DNA of 64,000 nucleotides from Rhodopseudomonas julia (GCF_030813515.1 NZ_JAUSUK010000001.1:1550001-1614000); one strand, 5' to 3'; shown: positions 36,077 to 44,348, counted from the stretch's first letter. Made by a program: numbers and translations. Notes: generated by a model from the sequence alone, not told the origin.

Positions 36077-37687
36077 ATGCAGCGTATCAAGTTTCGCTCC
36101 GAGCAAAGGCCAACCCCCACCGATTCTCAGGAGCTACACCGGAGCAGGGTCGTGATCCGAACCCTTCTGATCATCGCTGCGGCTGCGGTTGTCGGCTATG
36201 CCTTCAGCCTCAGTCTGGATTTCTTCGAGGCGCTGTACGATTTCAGTCGCCACCACGAATCCTGGCAGCTCGACGAAATTTTCGGGACGGCCGTCATCAT
36301 GACGGTCATCCTGCTCGGCGTTGCGATCTGGCGGGTCGTCCAGCTGCGCCAGGAGATGGCGGCCAAGGATACGGCCCAGCGCGAGGCGCAGCGCCTTGCA
36401 CGGCACGACGTCTTGACCGGGCTCCCCAACCGCCGGCGGCTGTTTGAGATTTTCGACAATCATGTGATCACCGCGCGGGATGCAGGGCGGCGGCTGGCCG
36501 TGCTGATCATCGATCTCGATCGGTTCAAGCCCGTCAACGACCTGCATGGGCACCAGATGGGCGACGAGGTTCTGTGCGTCGTCGCCGACCGGCTGACGCG
36601 GCTTGCGGCCGGCAGGGGTGTGGTGGCACGCTTCGGCGGCGACGAATTCGCCGCCCTTCTGGAGTATCAGGAGGACACCGACGAGCTCTTGCGGATCGTC
36701 CACAAGATCGTCCACGAACTGGCTCTGCCGATCCGCGTCAGGGGCCTACATCTGCGCATCGGGGCGAGCGTCGGCGTGGCGCTCTATCCCGACGACGGAG
36801 AAGCCGCTGACGTGCTCCTACGCAACGCCGACATCGCCATGTACCACGTCAAAGCGGAAGACCGCGGCAGCTTCCATTTCTTCAAGGCGGGGATGGATTC
36901 CGCCCTCCTGGAGCGCATCGAGCTCGAGCAGCAAATGGACGAGGCGCTGGTGAAGCGCGAGATCGTCCCCTACCTGCAGCCCGTCGTCGATCTCAAAACG
37001 GGCGGGATCGTCGGTTTCGAGATGCTGGCACGGTGGCTGCATCCGCAGAAGGGCGTGCTGTTGCCGGACCGGTTCATCGCCATGGCGGAGGACAGCGGCA
37101 AGCTGACCCGCATGACGCTTGCGCTTTTGGAGCAGGCGATGGAAGCGGCGGCCTCCTGGCCGTCGAGCTTCACCTTATCGATCAACCTTGCCCCCGTGCA
37201 GCTTGTGGATCCGGCCCTGCCGAGTCAGCTTCTCGACGTCCTGGCGCGCGCCGGCTTTGCGCCGCACCGGCTGGAGGTGGAGCTGACGGAAACGGCGCTG
37301 GTGGAGCGCATGGACGAGTTGAAGGTCGTGCTTGCAGCGCTGCGCAAGGCCGGGATCCGCGTCGCGCTCGACGATTTCGGCACGGGCTATTCCGGCCTCT
37401 ATCATCTGCGCGAATTGCATCTCGACACGCTCAAGATCGACCGCTCCTTCATCGCCGGCATGCTGGAGAGCGAAGACCGGCAGGCGATCGTGGAAGCGGT
37501 TCTGCATCTCAGCCAGGCGCTCGGCATCGACACCACGGCAGAGGGCATAGAGGACCTGGCGCTCGGCGAGAAGCTCGCCGAGCTCGGATGCCAACTCGGT
37601 CAGGGGTTCTATTACAGCGAGCCGCTGCCGTTGGAGGCTGTCGACGACCTCATCGGCCGCCACTGGCCGGTGCGCGCAAGCGCCTGA
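36077..37687 (+). CDS. Membrane GGDEF-EAL protein (c-di-GMP turnover)
   Basis: A 536-residue protein with two N-terminal membrane helices (about residues 26-46 and 68-90), a GGDEF domain (about 100-265) and an EAL domain (about 280-525). GGDEF is intact (RFGGDEFA), but the upstream inhibitory RxxD site is replaced by an Ala-Gly-Arg-Gly segment, so product inhibition is unlikely. The EAL motif reads FEML, keeping the metal-binding Glu; NLAPVQL, ELTETAL, LDDFGTGYSGL, LKIDRSFI, TAEGIED and GCQLGQGF keep the other catalytic positions. Both activities therefore look possible. A GAGG box lies upstream of the ATG. Confidence 0.93.
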   Translation: MQRIKFRSEQRPTPTDSQELHRSRVVIRTLLIIAAAAVVGYAFSLSLDFFEALYDFSRHHESWQLDEIFGTAVIMTVILLGVAIWRVVQLRQEMAAKDTAQREAQRLARHDVLTGLPNRRRLFEIFDNHVITARDAGRRLAVLIIDLDRFKPVNDLHGHQMGDEVLCVVADRLTRLAAGRGVVARFGGDEFAALLEYQEDTDELLRIVHKIVHELALPIRVRGLHLRIGASVGVALYPDDGEAADVLLRNADIAMYHVKAEDRGSFHFFKAGMDSALLERIELEQQMDEALVKREIVPYLQPVVDLKTGGIVGFEMLARWLHPQKGVLLPDRFIAMAEDSGKLTRMTLALLEQAMEAAASWPSSFTLSINLAPVQLVDPALPSQLLDVLARAGFAPHRLEVELTETALVERMDELKVVLAALRKAGIRVALDDFGTGYSGLYHLRELHLDTLKIDRSFIAGMLESEDRQAIVEAVLHLSQALGIDTTAEGIEDLALGEKLAELGCQLGQGFYYSEPLPLEAVDDLIGRHWPVRASA

Positions 37688-37779
37688 GGGCTAATGCCAT
37701 CGAGGAGTGTCGGCCGCGAGGAACGTTGCCCGGGAGGATTGTTGCCCCTGGCGGACGGTCGCAGGCGCGCGCTTTCGGC

Positions 37780-38007
37780 TCAGCTGTAGAAGATGCCCAG
37801 GATCTGGAGGAAGGCGCCGAGAACGAGGATCACGATGCCGAATTCGCCGGCGCGGCGAATGTTCTGCAGGATCGCACGCTCTTCGTCGTTTTGCGGCGGG
37901 CGAGGCTCCGGCATGCCGGGCTTCTGCGCCTGAAAGCCGACGCCGTAGCGCATGACGAGAAGAATACCGACCAGGTTGAAGATCACCCCGAAAAAGGTGA
38001 GGACCAT
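37780..38007 (-). CDS. Small two-helix membrane protein, unknown function
   Basis: A 75-residue protein with a helix at the N-terminus (MVLTFFGVIFNLVGILLVMR), a Pro-rich polar middle (GMPEPRPPQNDEER) and a second helix at the C-terminus (FGIVILVLGAFLQILGIFYS). I recognise no family. The start at 38007 is backed by a GGGAGATTGAG box. Convergent with the GGDEF-EAL gene. Confidence 0.7.
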   Translation of the reverse strand: MVLTFFGVIFNLVGILLVMRYGVGFQAQKPGMPEPRPPQNDEERAILQNIRRAGEFGIVILVLGAFLQILGIFYS

Positions 38008-38391
38008 CTCAATCTCCCATGTTCCAGGCGACCCGCGGTGTCGCTGGATTGCCAACCGAGGCTCCGGGCCGCAAGCAGGGCTCGCGACCGGCAGCAGAAA
38101 GGGGGCGCATCCCTTAGGCATCGGTTGCTGCAGAGACGATCTCTCGCTCTGCAAACGCAGCGACGCCGTATCGGCGAGCCCCCTCATGGCCATGCGACAG
38201 CCCCATGGCCGGAGTGTCAACCTAGCCTGACTCGTAAGGCGGTGGCAGCGGACAGTTTGTCTCTGCCTTTTGCGCTCGGTCTTCGTCTCTCGCCCGGCGA
38301 GCCGATAGGCCGATCTTAACGGCCGGCCCGCATAAGGGCCACGCGCGCTTCACGGCGCGTTCTGGGGGATTGAGGGTTTCGGAGGGGCGGG
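38008..38391. other. 384-base gap without a recognised gene
   Basis: No credible coding sequence. A dyad TGCAGAG (38129-38135) with CTCTGCA (38147-38153) around an 11-base loop is visible, with no U-tract. The stretch should contain the promoters of the divergent 75-residue membrane protein and the GT87 gene, but I cannot place them with confidence. Confidence 0.4.
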
Positions 38392-39657
38392 ATGAACGGC
38401 GGTCAGAGGCCGGCATGGCGCGAGATCAGCGCTCGCTATCGTCGCTACCAGCCTGTCATTCTCGGGCTGCTTGCCGCGGCGACGCTCGGAAGGGCCTATC
38501 GGTTTTCTGTTGCCGCAGAGGCGGATGGACCGGCTCGCCTCGTCGATTTCGACATGTTCCACATGGTCGCACGCCTGATCTGGGCGGGCCGGCTGGAAGA
38601 CGCGTACCGTTTCGACAGCCTCTGGCCGCTTCTCAAAGCACGCGGCGGGCTCGATTTCATGACCTGGGCCTATCCGCCGCCCTTCGACATCGTCGTGGCG
38701 CCGCTCGGGCTCTTGCCGGCCGGCGCCGCCTATCTCGTCTTCGTGGGCGGCACGCTCGCGCTCTATCTCTTCGCGCTCAAGCGGCTGGCGGGCGAAAACT
38801 TCGCTCTGGTGGCGATCGCGATCTTTCCGGCCTTTGCGATCGGTATCAGCGGCGGCCAGAACGGCTTTCTGACGGGGGCGCTGATTGCTCTCGCCTGCCT
38901 CGGCTTTGAAAAGCGGCGATGGCAGGCGGGGGTGCCGCTGGGGCTGATGATCATCAAGCCGCATCTTGCCGCGGGCCTTGCGGTCCGGACGCTTCTTGCC
39001 CGCCGCTTCGGGGCGGTGGTCGCCGCAGCTTGCACCGTCGTTGCGGCCTGTCTTGCCGCCACGCTTTGTTTCGGTGTCGGTATCTGGGCGGCTTTTCTGG
39101 AGGCGACAAAGGAGACCGGGGTCTTTCTCAAAGAGGGGTTCTTTCCCCTGCACCGGATGGTGTCGATCTATGCGACGTTGCGCAGTTTCGGGCTCGGTGT
39201 CGTGCCGGCCTTTGCGGCGCAGGGAGCGGTGGCGCTCGTCGCGCTTGCCGCGATCGTGCGCGTGACGTTCGGGGCCTTCACCTTGCGCCAGAGCCTCGGT
39301 GTGACGGCGGTCGCCTCGCTCCTCATCACCCCTTACGCCTATGATTACGATCTCAGCCTGCTCGGGGTCGGCCTGGCGCTGCTTCTGCCCGATCTCCTGA
39401 GCAAAGCGGGGAAGACCGCCCTCGGCGCGCTGTTTTCGCTCAGCTTCATCACCTGCGGTTACTGGCTCGTCGAGGCGGTCCCGCAATTGCTGGCGACGGA
39501 GGCTGACTTTGCGGATGCCGGCACGCTTCCGGCCTTGGCCGGCCTCACGCTGCTGGCGCTCTTTGCGTTGATCTGGTGGCTGACGGAGCGTTCACGCGCG
39601 GCAGAGGCGGCGCACCAAGCCGCTGCGGCCAATCCGGCGGCGGGGGCAGAGGCTTGA
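38392..39657 (+). CDS. GT87-family (DUF2029) membrane glycosyltransferase
   Basis: A 421-residue polytopic protein with about ten helices. DFDMFHMVARLIWAGRLEDAY and WAYPPPFDIVVAPLGLLP are the family's lipid-phosphate-sugar-dependent transferase signatures (the Asp and the Tyr-Pro-Pro box), and GISGGQNGFLTGALIALACL is the conserved Gly-Gly-Gln-Asn segment. LMIIKPHLA also fits. GT87 enzymes use polyprenyl-phosphate mannose or a similar donor outside the membrane. Acceptor unknown; no other polysaccharide gene is adjacent. Confidence 0.85.
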   Translation: MNGGQRPAWREISARYRRYQPVILGLLAAATLGRAYRFSVAAEADGPARLVDFDMFHMVARLIWAGRLEDAYRFDSLWPLLKARGGLDFMTWAYPPPFDIVVAPLGLLPAGAAYLVFVGGTLALYLFALKRLAGENFALVAIAIFPAFAIGISGGQNGFLTGALIALACLGFEKRRWQAGVPLGLMIIKPHLAAGLAVRTLLARRFGAVVAAACTVVAACLAATLCFGVGIWAAFLEATKETGVFLKEGFFPLHRMVSIYATLRSFGLGVVPAFAAQGAVALVALAAIVRVTFGAFTLRQSLGVTAVASLLITPYAYDYDLSLLGVGLALLLPDLLSKAGKTALGALFSLSFITCGYWLVEAVPQLLATEADFADAGTLPALAGLTLLALFALIWWLTERSRAAEAAHQAAAANPAAGAEA

Positions 39658-39684
39658 ATTTTCGGCTTGAGTTTTTCGATGGAA

Positions 39685-39759
<75 letters not shown>

Positions 39760-39937
39760 TTCCAAAGGGGTGCCGCCCGAAGGCGACTCGCGGGGATATA
39801 TCCTCTGCGTTTCGGCCGTGCAAGGCCCCGTGGGCAGAGTTCTTGACCGCGGTTCAAGATATTGTTTGCCGCGGCACGCAAAAGCGGCTGCCGCCCGGCA
39901 CCGATCGGATGGCGATCAGAGGGCGATGAGGAATCGA

Positions 39938-40300
39938 TCAGGCGGCGATCAGACGATCGACCTCGTTGACGAGATCGCGCAGATGGAACGGCTTCGAAAG
40001 AATTTTCGCATCCTGAGGCGCGGCCATGTCGGGATTGAGGGCGACGGCCGCAAAGCCCGTGATGAACATGATTCGAAGATCGGGATCGAGCGCGGACGCC
40101 TTGCGCGCCAGCTCGATGCCGTCCATCTCCGGCATGACGATGTCGGTCAAGAGCAGATTGAAAGGCTCGTCGAGCAATCGATTGTAAGCCGACAGACCAT
40201 TGTCGAACGCGAGAACGTCATAACCCGCATGTTCGAGAGCTTTGGTCAAAAAACGACGCATGTCCTCGTCGTCTTCGGCGAGCAGGATTCGACCTCGCAT
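39938..40300 (-). CDS. cpdR: CpdR-like single-domain response regulator
   Basis: A 120-residue receiver-only regulator. ILLAEDDEDMRRFLTKALE gives the acidic pocket, LLLTDIVMPEMDGIELAR the phospho-acceptor Asp, FITGFAAVALNP the Thr position, and KILSKPFHLRDLVNEV the conserved Lys. The extended similarity, including GFAAVALNP and LVNEV, points to CpdR, the adaptor that in its unphosphorylated form directs ClpXP proteolysis of cell-cycle regulators and is controlled by the CckA-ChpT relay. A GGAG box precedes the ATG at 40300. Divergent from an N-formylglutamate amidohydrolase gene, an order I associate with Hyphomicrobiales. Confidence 0.9.
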   Translation of the reverse strand: MRGRILLAEDDEDMRRFLTKALEHAGYDVLAFDNGLSAYNRLLDEPFNLLLTDIVMPEMDGIELARKASALDPDLRIMFITGFAAVALNPDMAAPQDAKILSKPFHLRDLVNEVDRLIAA

Positions 40301-40452
40301 GCTTCTCCAGCGCCTTCTGTCTTGAACCCGTCCGTTGTGAGCCCGCTCGGTAAATATCGGGTAAGCGGCCGGGAGACAATGACGGGACGGGTTCGTTATG
40401 GACAGGGGCGCGGCAGATCGGCAACATATCCGCATATGAGAAGAGGATTTTG

Positions 40453-41349
40453 ATGGACGAGCGCGTGGGAGAAGAGCTGCCGCCCCTGCGGCCTTTCAGC
40501 CTGCTGGGGCCATCTGACCCGGTCTCGCCCTTCCTGTTCAACTCGCCGCATAGCGGACGCTTCTATCCGAAGAGCTTTCTCGCCCAGTCGCAGCTCGATG
40601 CGACGGAGATCCGGCGTTCGGAAGATTTCATGATCGACATGCTGTTTGCGGGCGTCGCCGAACGCGGGGCGCCGCTTCTTTCCGCCGTCTATCCGCGGGC
40701 TTATGTCGATGTGAACCGCGAGCCCTACGAGCTCGAGGCGAAAATGTTTCGCGAGCCGCTTCCGGGCTATGCCAACAGTCGCTCGATCCGCGCGGCCGGC
40801 GGGCTCGGCACGGTGCCGCGCATCGTCTCCGAAGGTCGGGCGATCTATGCCGGGCCGATCGCGCTCGCCGAAGCGTTTCAGCGCATCGACAGGGTCTATG
40901 TGCCCTATCACGAAGCGCTCAGGCAGCGGCTTGCGGCCATTCATGCGCGGTTCGGCTTCGCCGTTCTGGTCGATTGCCATTCGATGCCGTCGTCGGCGCG
41001 CAACGCCGCGCCGGGCTTGCGACCCGATTTCGTCATCGGCGATCGTTTCGGGGCAAGCTGCGCACCGGAACTCACCGACCGGGCCGTGGAGCTCTTGCGA
41101 CGCCGCGGCTATTGCGTGGCGCGCAACAAGCCTTATGCCGGGGGCTTCATCACCGAGCATTACGGTCGTCCGCAGGCCGGGCTGCATGTGATGCAGGTGG
41201 AAGTGAACCGGGGGCTCTACATGGATGAAGAGGCGATCCGCCTCAACGACGGCTTCGAGAGCGTGCAAGTCCTCGTGGAGGATCTGGCGGCGGCCCTGAT
41301 GGGCGTCGCGATCACTCCGCCGATCGCCTTCGACGAGGCGGCGGAATAG
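40453..41349 (+). CDS. N-formylglutamate amidohydrolase family protein
   Basis: A 298-residue enzyme of the HutG-type N-formylglutamate amidohydrolase family, which releases formate and glutamate at the end of one histidine-degradation route. FNSPHSGRFYP contains the first metal His, VLVDCHSMPS another, and ITEHYGRPQAGLHVMQVEVNRGLYMDE the third conserved block. RAYVDVNREPYELE is also typical. No other hut genes are near, so it may act on other formyl or gamma-glutamyl substrates. AGAGG precedes the ATG at 40453. Confidence 0.88.
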   Translation: MDERVGEELPPLRPFSLLGPSDPVSPFLFNSPHSGRFYPKSFLAQSQLDATEIRRSEDFMIDMLFAGVAERGAPLLSAVYPRAYVDVNREPYELEAKMFREPLPGYANSRSIRAAGGLGTVPRIVSEGRAIYAGPIALAEAFQRIDRVYVPYHEALRQRLAAIHARFGFAVLVDCHSMPSSARNAAPGLRPDFVIGDRFGASCAPELTDRAVELLRRRGYCVARNKPYAGGFITEHYGRPQAGLHVMQVEVNRGLYMDEEAIRLNDGFESVQVLVEDLAAALMGVAITPPIAFDEAAE

Positions 41350-41434
41350 CGCGTGCGACACGCGTCAGCGGGGACGAGGCTGTGAAAGGATCTGCCTCCC
41401 ATCGCGCCACGCCTTCCAAAAAGGCATGGGCAGA

Positions 41435-41512
41435 AAGAAAAATGGCCGCACCGAAGTGCGGCCAAGTCTAGGGAGGAAACGCCCAATGAGGGCTGCGATA
41501 CAACGTATCGCA
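41435..41512 (-). ncRNA. MmgR/suhB-family small RNA
   Basis: A predicted transcript of about 78 bases on the minus strand. It opens with a hairpin TGCGATAC/GTATCGCA around GTT, then a short GCCC/GGGC hairpin, an exposed GTTTCCTCCCTAGACTT segment containing an anti-Shine-Dalgarno CCTCCC, and ends in a perfect terminator stem GGCCGCAC-TTCG-GTGCGGCC followed by ATTTTTCTTT. This is the layout of the alphaproteobacterial suhB RNA motif, studied as MmgR (77 nt) in Sinorhizobium meliloti, where it limits polyhydroxybutyrate accumulation. The neighbouring divergent gene is an inositol-phosphatase-family gene, as in the motif's name. Identification is from recalled consensus and structure. Confidence 0.85.
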
Positions 41513-41518
41513 ACGCAC

Positions 41519-41546
41519 AATCTATGCTGCTTTGCACAAGATGCAA
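41519..41546 (-). promoter_or_regulatory. Promoter of the MmgR-like sRNA
   Basis: On the minus strand, TTGCAT (41546-41541) and TAGATT (41524-41519) are spaced by 16 bases, fair matches to -35 and -10. The predicted start falls at about 41512, the first base of the opening hairpin, giving an RNA of about 78 bases. Confidence 0.6.
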
Positions 41547-41681
41547 GAGGCTTACGACATCGATTGTCCGTCGGGTTCCGATATAGTCACCCTGAACGGC
41601 AATGCAAACGTTTTGGGTAATTCGTCAAACCCCTGATAAAAAACGACTTTTCCTATACAGTGGCAAAACGGCAACCCTGCT

Positions 41682-42467
41682 ATGCATCCCATGGAAAGCT
41701 TTTTTCCCTTCCTGCACCGTCTCGCCGATGTGGCGGCCGATGCGATCCTGCCGCGTTTCCGCGCCGCGATCGCCGTCGACAACAAGCTTGCGTCGGGCTT
41801 CGACCCGGTGACGGAGGCCGATCGCGGCGCCGAACGCGCCATGCGCAAACTCATCCGCGAAACCTATCCCGACCACGGCATCATCGGCGAGGAATACGGC
41901 TCAGAAGGCGAGGATCGCTCGCATGTGTGGATCCTCGATCCCGTCGACGGCACACGCGCCTTCATCTGCGGCCTGCCGCTGTGGGGTTGTCTCACGGGTC
42001 TTCTGATCGACGGCAAGCCCGCCGCCGGGATGATGTCGCAGCCTTATATCGGCGAGCGCTTCTTCGGCTCTGCCGAGACCGGCAGCTTTCTGGCACGTGG
42101 CGGGGAGACGCGACCGATCAAGGTGCGCGCCTGCGCGGCGCTTGACCACGCACATATCTCCACGACCGACCCCAATCTCTTCAGCGAGACGGAAAGACCG
42201 GCGTTCGAGAGGCTGTCGGCGCGCGCGCGGCTGACGCGCTACGGCTATGATTGCTACGCTTATGCGATGGTGGCGATGGGCGGCATGGATTGCGTCGTCG
42301 AATCCGGGCTGAAGCCCTACGATATCGCACCGCTCATTCCGATCATCGAAGGCGCCGGCGGCGCGGTGACGAGCTGGGACGGCGGATCGGCTGCAAACGG
42401 CGGAAAAATCCTGGCCCTCGGCGACACATGTCTCACGCCTGAGGTGGAGGCGCTCCTGGCGACGTGA
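41682..42467 (+). CDS. Inositol-phosphatase-family protein (HisN/SuhB-like)
   Basis: A 261-residue Mg-dependent phosphatase of the inositol monophosphatase superfamily. The metal-binding motifs are FDPVTEADRGAE, IIGEEYG, WILDPVDGTRAFI and, near the C-terminus, KPYDIAPLIPIIEGAGG. The FICGLPLWG segment and overall pattern are closest to HisN-type histidinol-phosphate phosphatases, but inositol or other sugar phosphates are possible. It lies divergent from an MmgR/suhB sRNA. Its 3' end overlaps the convergent hydrolase gene by 35 bases. No strong ribosome-binding site precedes the ATG at 41682; an ATG at 41691 is an alternative. Confidence 0.88.
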   Translation: MHPMESFFPFLHRLADVAADAILPRFRAAIAVDNKLASGFDPVTEADRGAERAMRKLIRETYPDHGIIGEEYGSEGEDRSHVWILDPVDGTRAFICGLPLWGCLTGLLIDGKPAAGMMSQPYIGERFFGSAETGSFLARGGETRPIKVRACAALDHAHISTTDPNLFSETERPAFERLSARARLTRYGYDCYAYAMVAMGGMDCVVESGLKPYDIAPLIPIIEGAGGAVTSWDGGSAANGGKILALGDTCLTPEVEALLAT

Positions 42468-43425
42468 ACGGGGTGCGCCACGCTTCGTCGGGCTCGCCGA
42501 TGAAAGCATCGAAGGCGGCCCAGAAGATCTCGCGATAGCGGTCGTCCTCCTGGAGGATCTCGTGCATGGCGCCGGCGATGCGGACATTGCCGACGGTTTT
42601 GAGCCGAAGGGTGAATTCCTCGATCGCACGATTGGAGATGATGCTCTCCTGGCCGGCCATGGCGATGAGGACGGGGATCGGCACGCGTTCGGCAAATTCC
42701 GGCAAAGCGAGAAATTCAGCAGCACGCAGCGCCGAATGCACCCAGGCGAAGGTCGGGCCGGAGAGGCCGAGCTCGGGATGCTCTTCGATGAACTGGCGGG
42801 TGCGCTCGTAGCGTCGTTTGTCGGAGGTGACGCGGTTGCCCTCGAAGGGGCGGAGCTGAACGAGGTTGCCGCGGAAGGGGCCGGCGTACATCTCGCCGAG
42901 CCCGAGATAGTTCAGGATGCCGGTGACGACGCGCAGAAAATGCGTGCGCCCGCCCGCAAGGCCCAGAAGCGGCGCGGTCAGCACCATGCGCTCCACCTGG
43001 GTGCGGGCCCGCGCGGCATAAAGGAGGGCGACGGCGCCCCCGGTCGAATGGGCAAGAATGTTGTAAGGCGGATGGCAGCGGGCGAGCGCCACCTCGCGCA
43101 TCACCGTTTCGAGATCGACGAGATATTCGGAGAAATCGTCGACATGACCCTTGCGCGGATCGCCCAGGCTCCGTGACGAACCGCCCTGGCCGCGCCAGTC
43201 GAAGGTGACGACGGAATAGCCGCGACGGCGCAATTCTCCCACCGTCTCGAAATATTTCTCGATGGATTCCGCCCGCCCGTGGAGGAGGAGGATCGTGCCC
43301 CGCTTCGCCGAAGGCGCCGGATGCCACCAGGCGGTGCGCAGCTTGCGGCCATCCGGGGTGATCACGAATTCCGCGTTCGCGCCTTCCGGGATCGGGTTTT
43401 GCTCGGTTTCAAACAGAATGGCCAA
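42433..43425 (-). CDS. Alpha/beta hydrolase (monoacylglycerol-lipase/PldB-like)
   Basis: A 330-residue serine hydrolase. GTILLLHGRAESIEKYFETVGEL contains the oxyanion-hole His-Gly, VVTFDWRGQGGS the conserved Asp-x-Arg-Gly-x-Gly, and ILAHSTGGAVALLYA the nucleophile elbow (Ala-x-Ser-x-Gly in place of the usual Gly-x-Ser-x-Gly). The catalytic His is in AGAMHEILQEDD. The sequence is close to lysophospholipase L2-like proteins. The start is a TTG at 43425 with GGGAGG eight bases upstream. Confidence 0.86.
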   Translation of the reverse strand: MAILFETEQNPIPEGANAEFVITPDGRKLRTAWWHPAPSAKRGTILLLHGRAESIEKYFETVGELRRRGYSVVTFDWRGQGGSSRSLGDPRKGHVDDFSEYLVDLETVMREVALARCHPPYNILAHSTGGAVALLYAARARTQVERMVLTAPLLGLAGGRTHFLRVVTGILNYLGLGEMYAGPFRGNLVQLRPFEGNRVTSDKRRYERTRQFIEEHPELGLSGPTFAWVHSALRAAEFLALPEFAERVPIPVLIAMAGQESIISNRAIEEFTLRLKTVGNVRIAGAMHEILQEDDRYREIFWAAFDAFIGEPDEAWRTPFTSPGAPPPQA

Positions 43426-43507
43426 GGCTGCGCCTCCCGCAGCGCTGATACTGGGAAGTGGGTCGGGCGGCAAGCAGTGGCGTTCGAGCCTCGATGCCGT
43501 CCCACCC

Positions 43508-43544
43508 AAAAAGGGGAGCCGACGACCCGAAGGCCGCCGGCTCC
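43508..43544 (-). terminator. Intrinsic terminator of the small secreted protein gene
   Basis: On the minus strand GGAGCCG and CGGCTCC close a hairpin extended inward by CG/CG and GCC/GGT pairs around a TTCG loop, followed by CCTTTTT. It lies about 80 bases after the stop at 43622 and 80 bases before the hydrolase start. Confidence 0.8.
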
Positions 43545-43621
43545 GTCACCGGACGCTGGAGGGGGCAGGTGCAGCGCCCGATCTCTGAGGCTCCGTCGAG
43601 GGTGCCGGAGCGGTTTGAGGC

Positions 43622-44065
43622 TTAGCGACGCCAGCCGCCGTGATGACCGCCATTGTGACCACCGTTATGACCACCGTTATGACCGCGGGGGCCGGGGCCG
43701 AGGCGGCTCACGCTGATGACCTGGCCGTTATAGGCGTTGACCCGGAGCATCACCGGGGCGCCGCGACGGCCGCGGGCGGCGAGCGAATAGACGCGACCAC
43801 GGGTGTCGAAATAGCGGACCGGGGTGAAACCCTGGCGGCGCAGCTTGCGGGAGATGCGGTGCGTGCTGAGCTTCTGGTTCCAGTGGCGGCGGTTGTCATG
43901 GCGCCAGCCGCGACCGCGATAATCGATCTTGGTGACGGCGTCGCTGCGCTCGACTGTGATGCCGGCCTGGCTGGCGGCTGTGATCGGCGCCGCATTGGCG
44001 GCGGCTGCGAGCGGCAGGAACGAGAGCGTCGCAAGACCGGCGGCGGCGAGAATGTTGAGTTTCAT
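43622..44065 (-). CDS. Small secreted basic protein with Gly-His-Asn-Gly repeats
   Basis: A 147-residue protein with a signal peptide (LNILAAAGLATLSFLPLAAAANA). The mature part is basic (RGRGWRHDNRRHWNQKLS) and includes a PepSY-like stretch (RISRKLRRQGFTPVRYFDTRGRVYSL in outline, ending VNAYNGQVISVSRL). The C-terminus is a run of GHNGG units ending HHGGWRR, encoded by a 12-bp tandem repeat; the His could bind metal. I recognise no named family. It has its own terminator. Confidence 0.75.
   Translation of the reverse strand: MKLNILAAAGLATLSFLPLAAAANAAPITAASQAGITVERSDAVTKIDYRGRGWRHDNRRHWNQKLSTHRISRKLRRQGFTPVRYFDTRGRVYSLAARGRRGAPVMLRVNAYNGQVISVSRLGPGPRGHNGGHNGGHNGGHHGGWRR
43645..43680. repeat. 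12-bp tandem repeat encoding the GHNG units
   Basis: Three consecutive 12-base units start with GACC: one variant (GACCGCCATTGT) and two identical copies (GACCACCGTTAT). Read on the minus strand they encode the C-terminal Gly-His-Asn-Gly repeats of the small secreted protein. Length variation between strains would stay in frame. Confidence 0.75.
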
Positions 44066-44218
44066 GGCTTCGTCTCCTCAGTGATGCGGAGGGGCTGCCC
44101 TCCATCGATGTTTGGAGATTAGGCGGAGCTCACTGAACTCGTTCAGAACCGGCCGTTCATCTGGCGTTCAGCGGCAAAAGCCCGGGAAACTGCGATTTTC
44201 ACGCGCTGCACGAAAAGG

Positions 44219-44247
44219 CTTGAAAGGGATTTTGGGAGTTCCCATTT
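44219..44247 (+). promoter_or_regulatory. RpoH (sigma-32)-type promoter of hsp20
   Basis: CTTGAAA (44219-44225) and CCCATTT (44241-44247), 15 bases apart, match the heat-shock sigma factor consensus closely. The transcript would start at about 44253, giving a leader of about 96 bases before the hsp20 ATG. Confidence 0.78.
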
Positions 44248-44252
44248 TTCAA

Positions 44253-44348
44253 TCGGGACGCCGCAAGGGTCCCGCGGAAAGGGCGGATCGGCTTTTCGAA
44301 GAGGCCGTCTTTTCCTTCCCAGAATGTCGCTTCAATGGAGGACTTCAG
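44253..44348 (+). promoter_or_regulatory. ROSE-like RNA thermometer in the hsp20 leader
   Basis: The leader ends with TCGCT (44327-44331) facing AGGA of the ribosome-binding site (44339-44342). G26/C43 extends the pairing and the central G is bulged: this is the U(U/C)GCU-anti-SD core of ROSE elements, which melt on heating and free the ribosome-binding site. A GGGAC/GTCCC hairpin lies farther 5' (44255-44273). ROSE elements precede small heat-shock genes in rhizobia. The fold was derived by eye. Confidence 0.65.

Noticed and set aside
40350-40364. Possible CtrA box between cpdR and the amidohydrolase gene
   Set aside because: GTAA-N7-GTAA has the right spacing, but both halves deviate from TTAA, and such degenerate matches are frequent by chance.
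41426-41620. Small plus-strand reading frame across the sRNA region
   Set aside because: It crosses the terminator hairpin and both sRNA stems, which explain the conservation better than a peptide.
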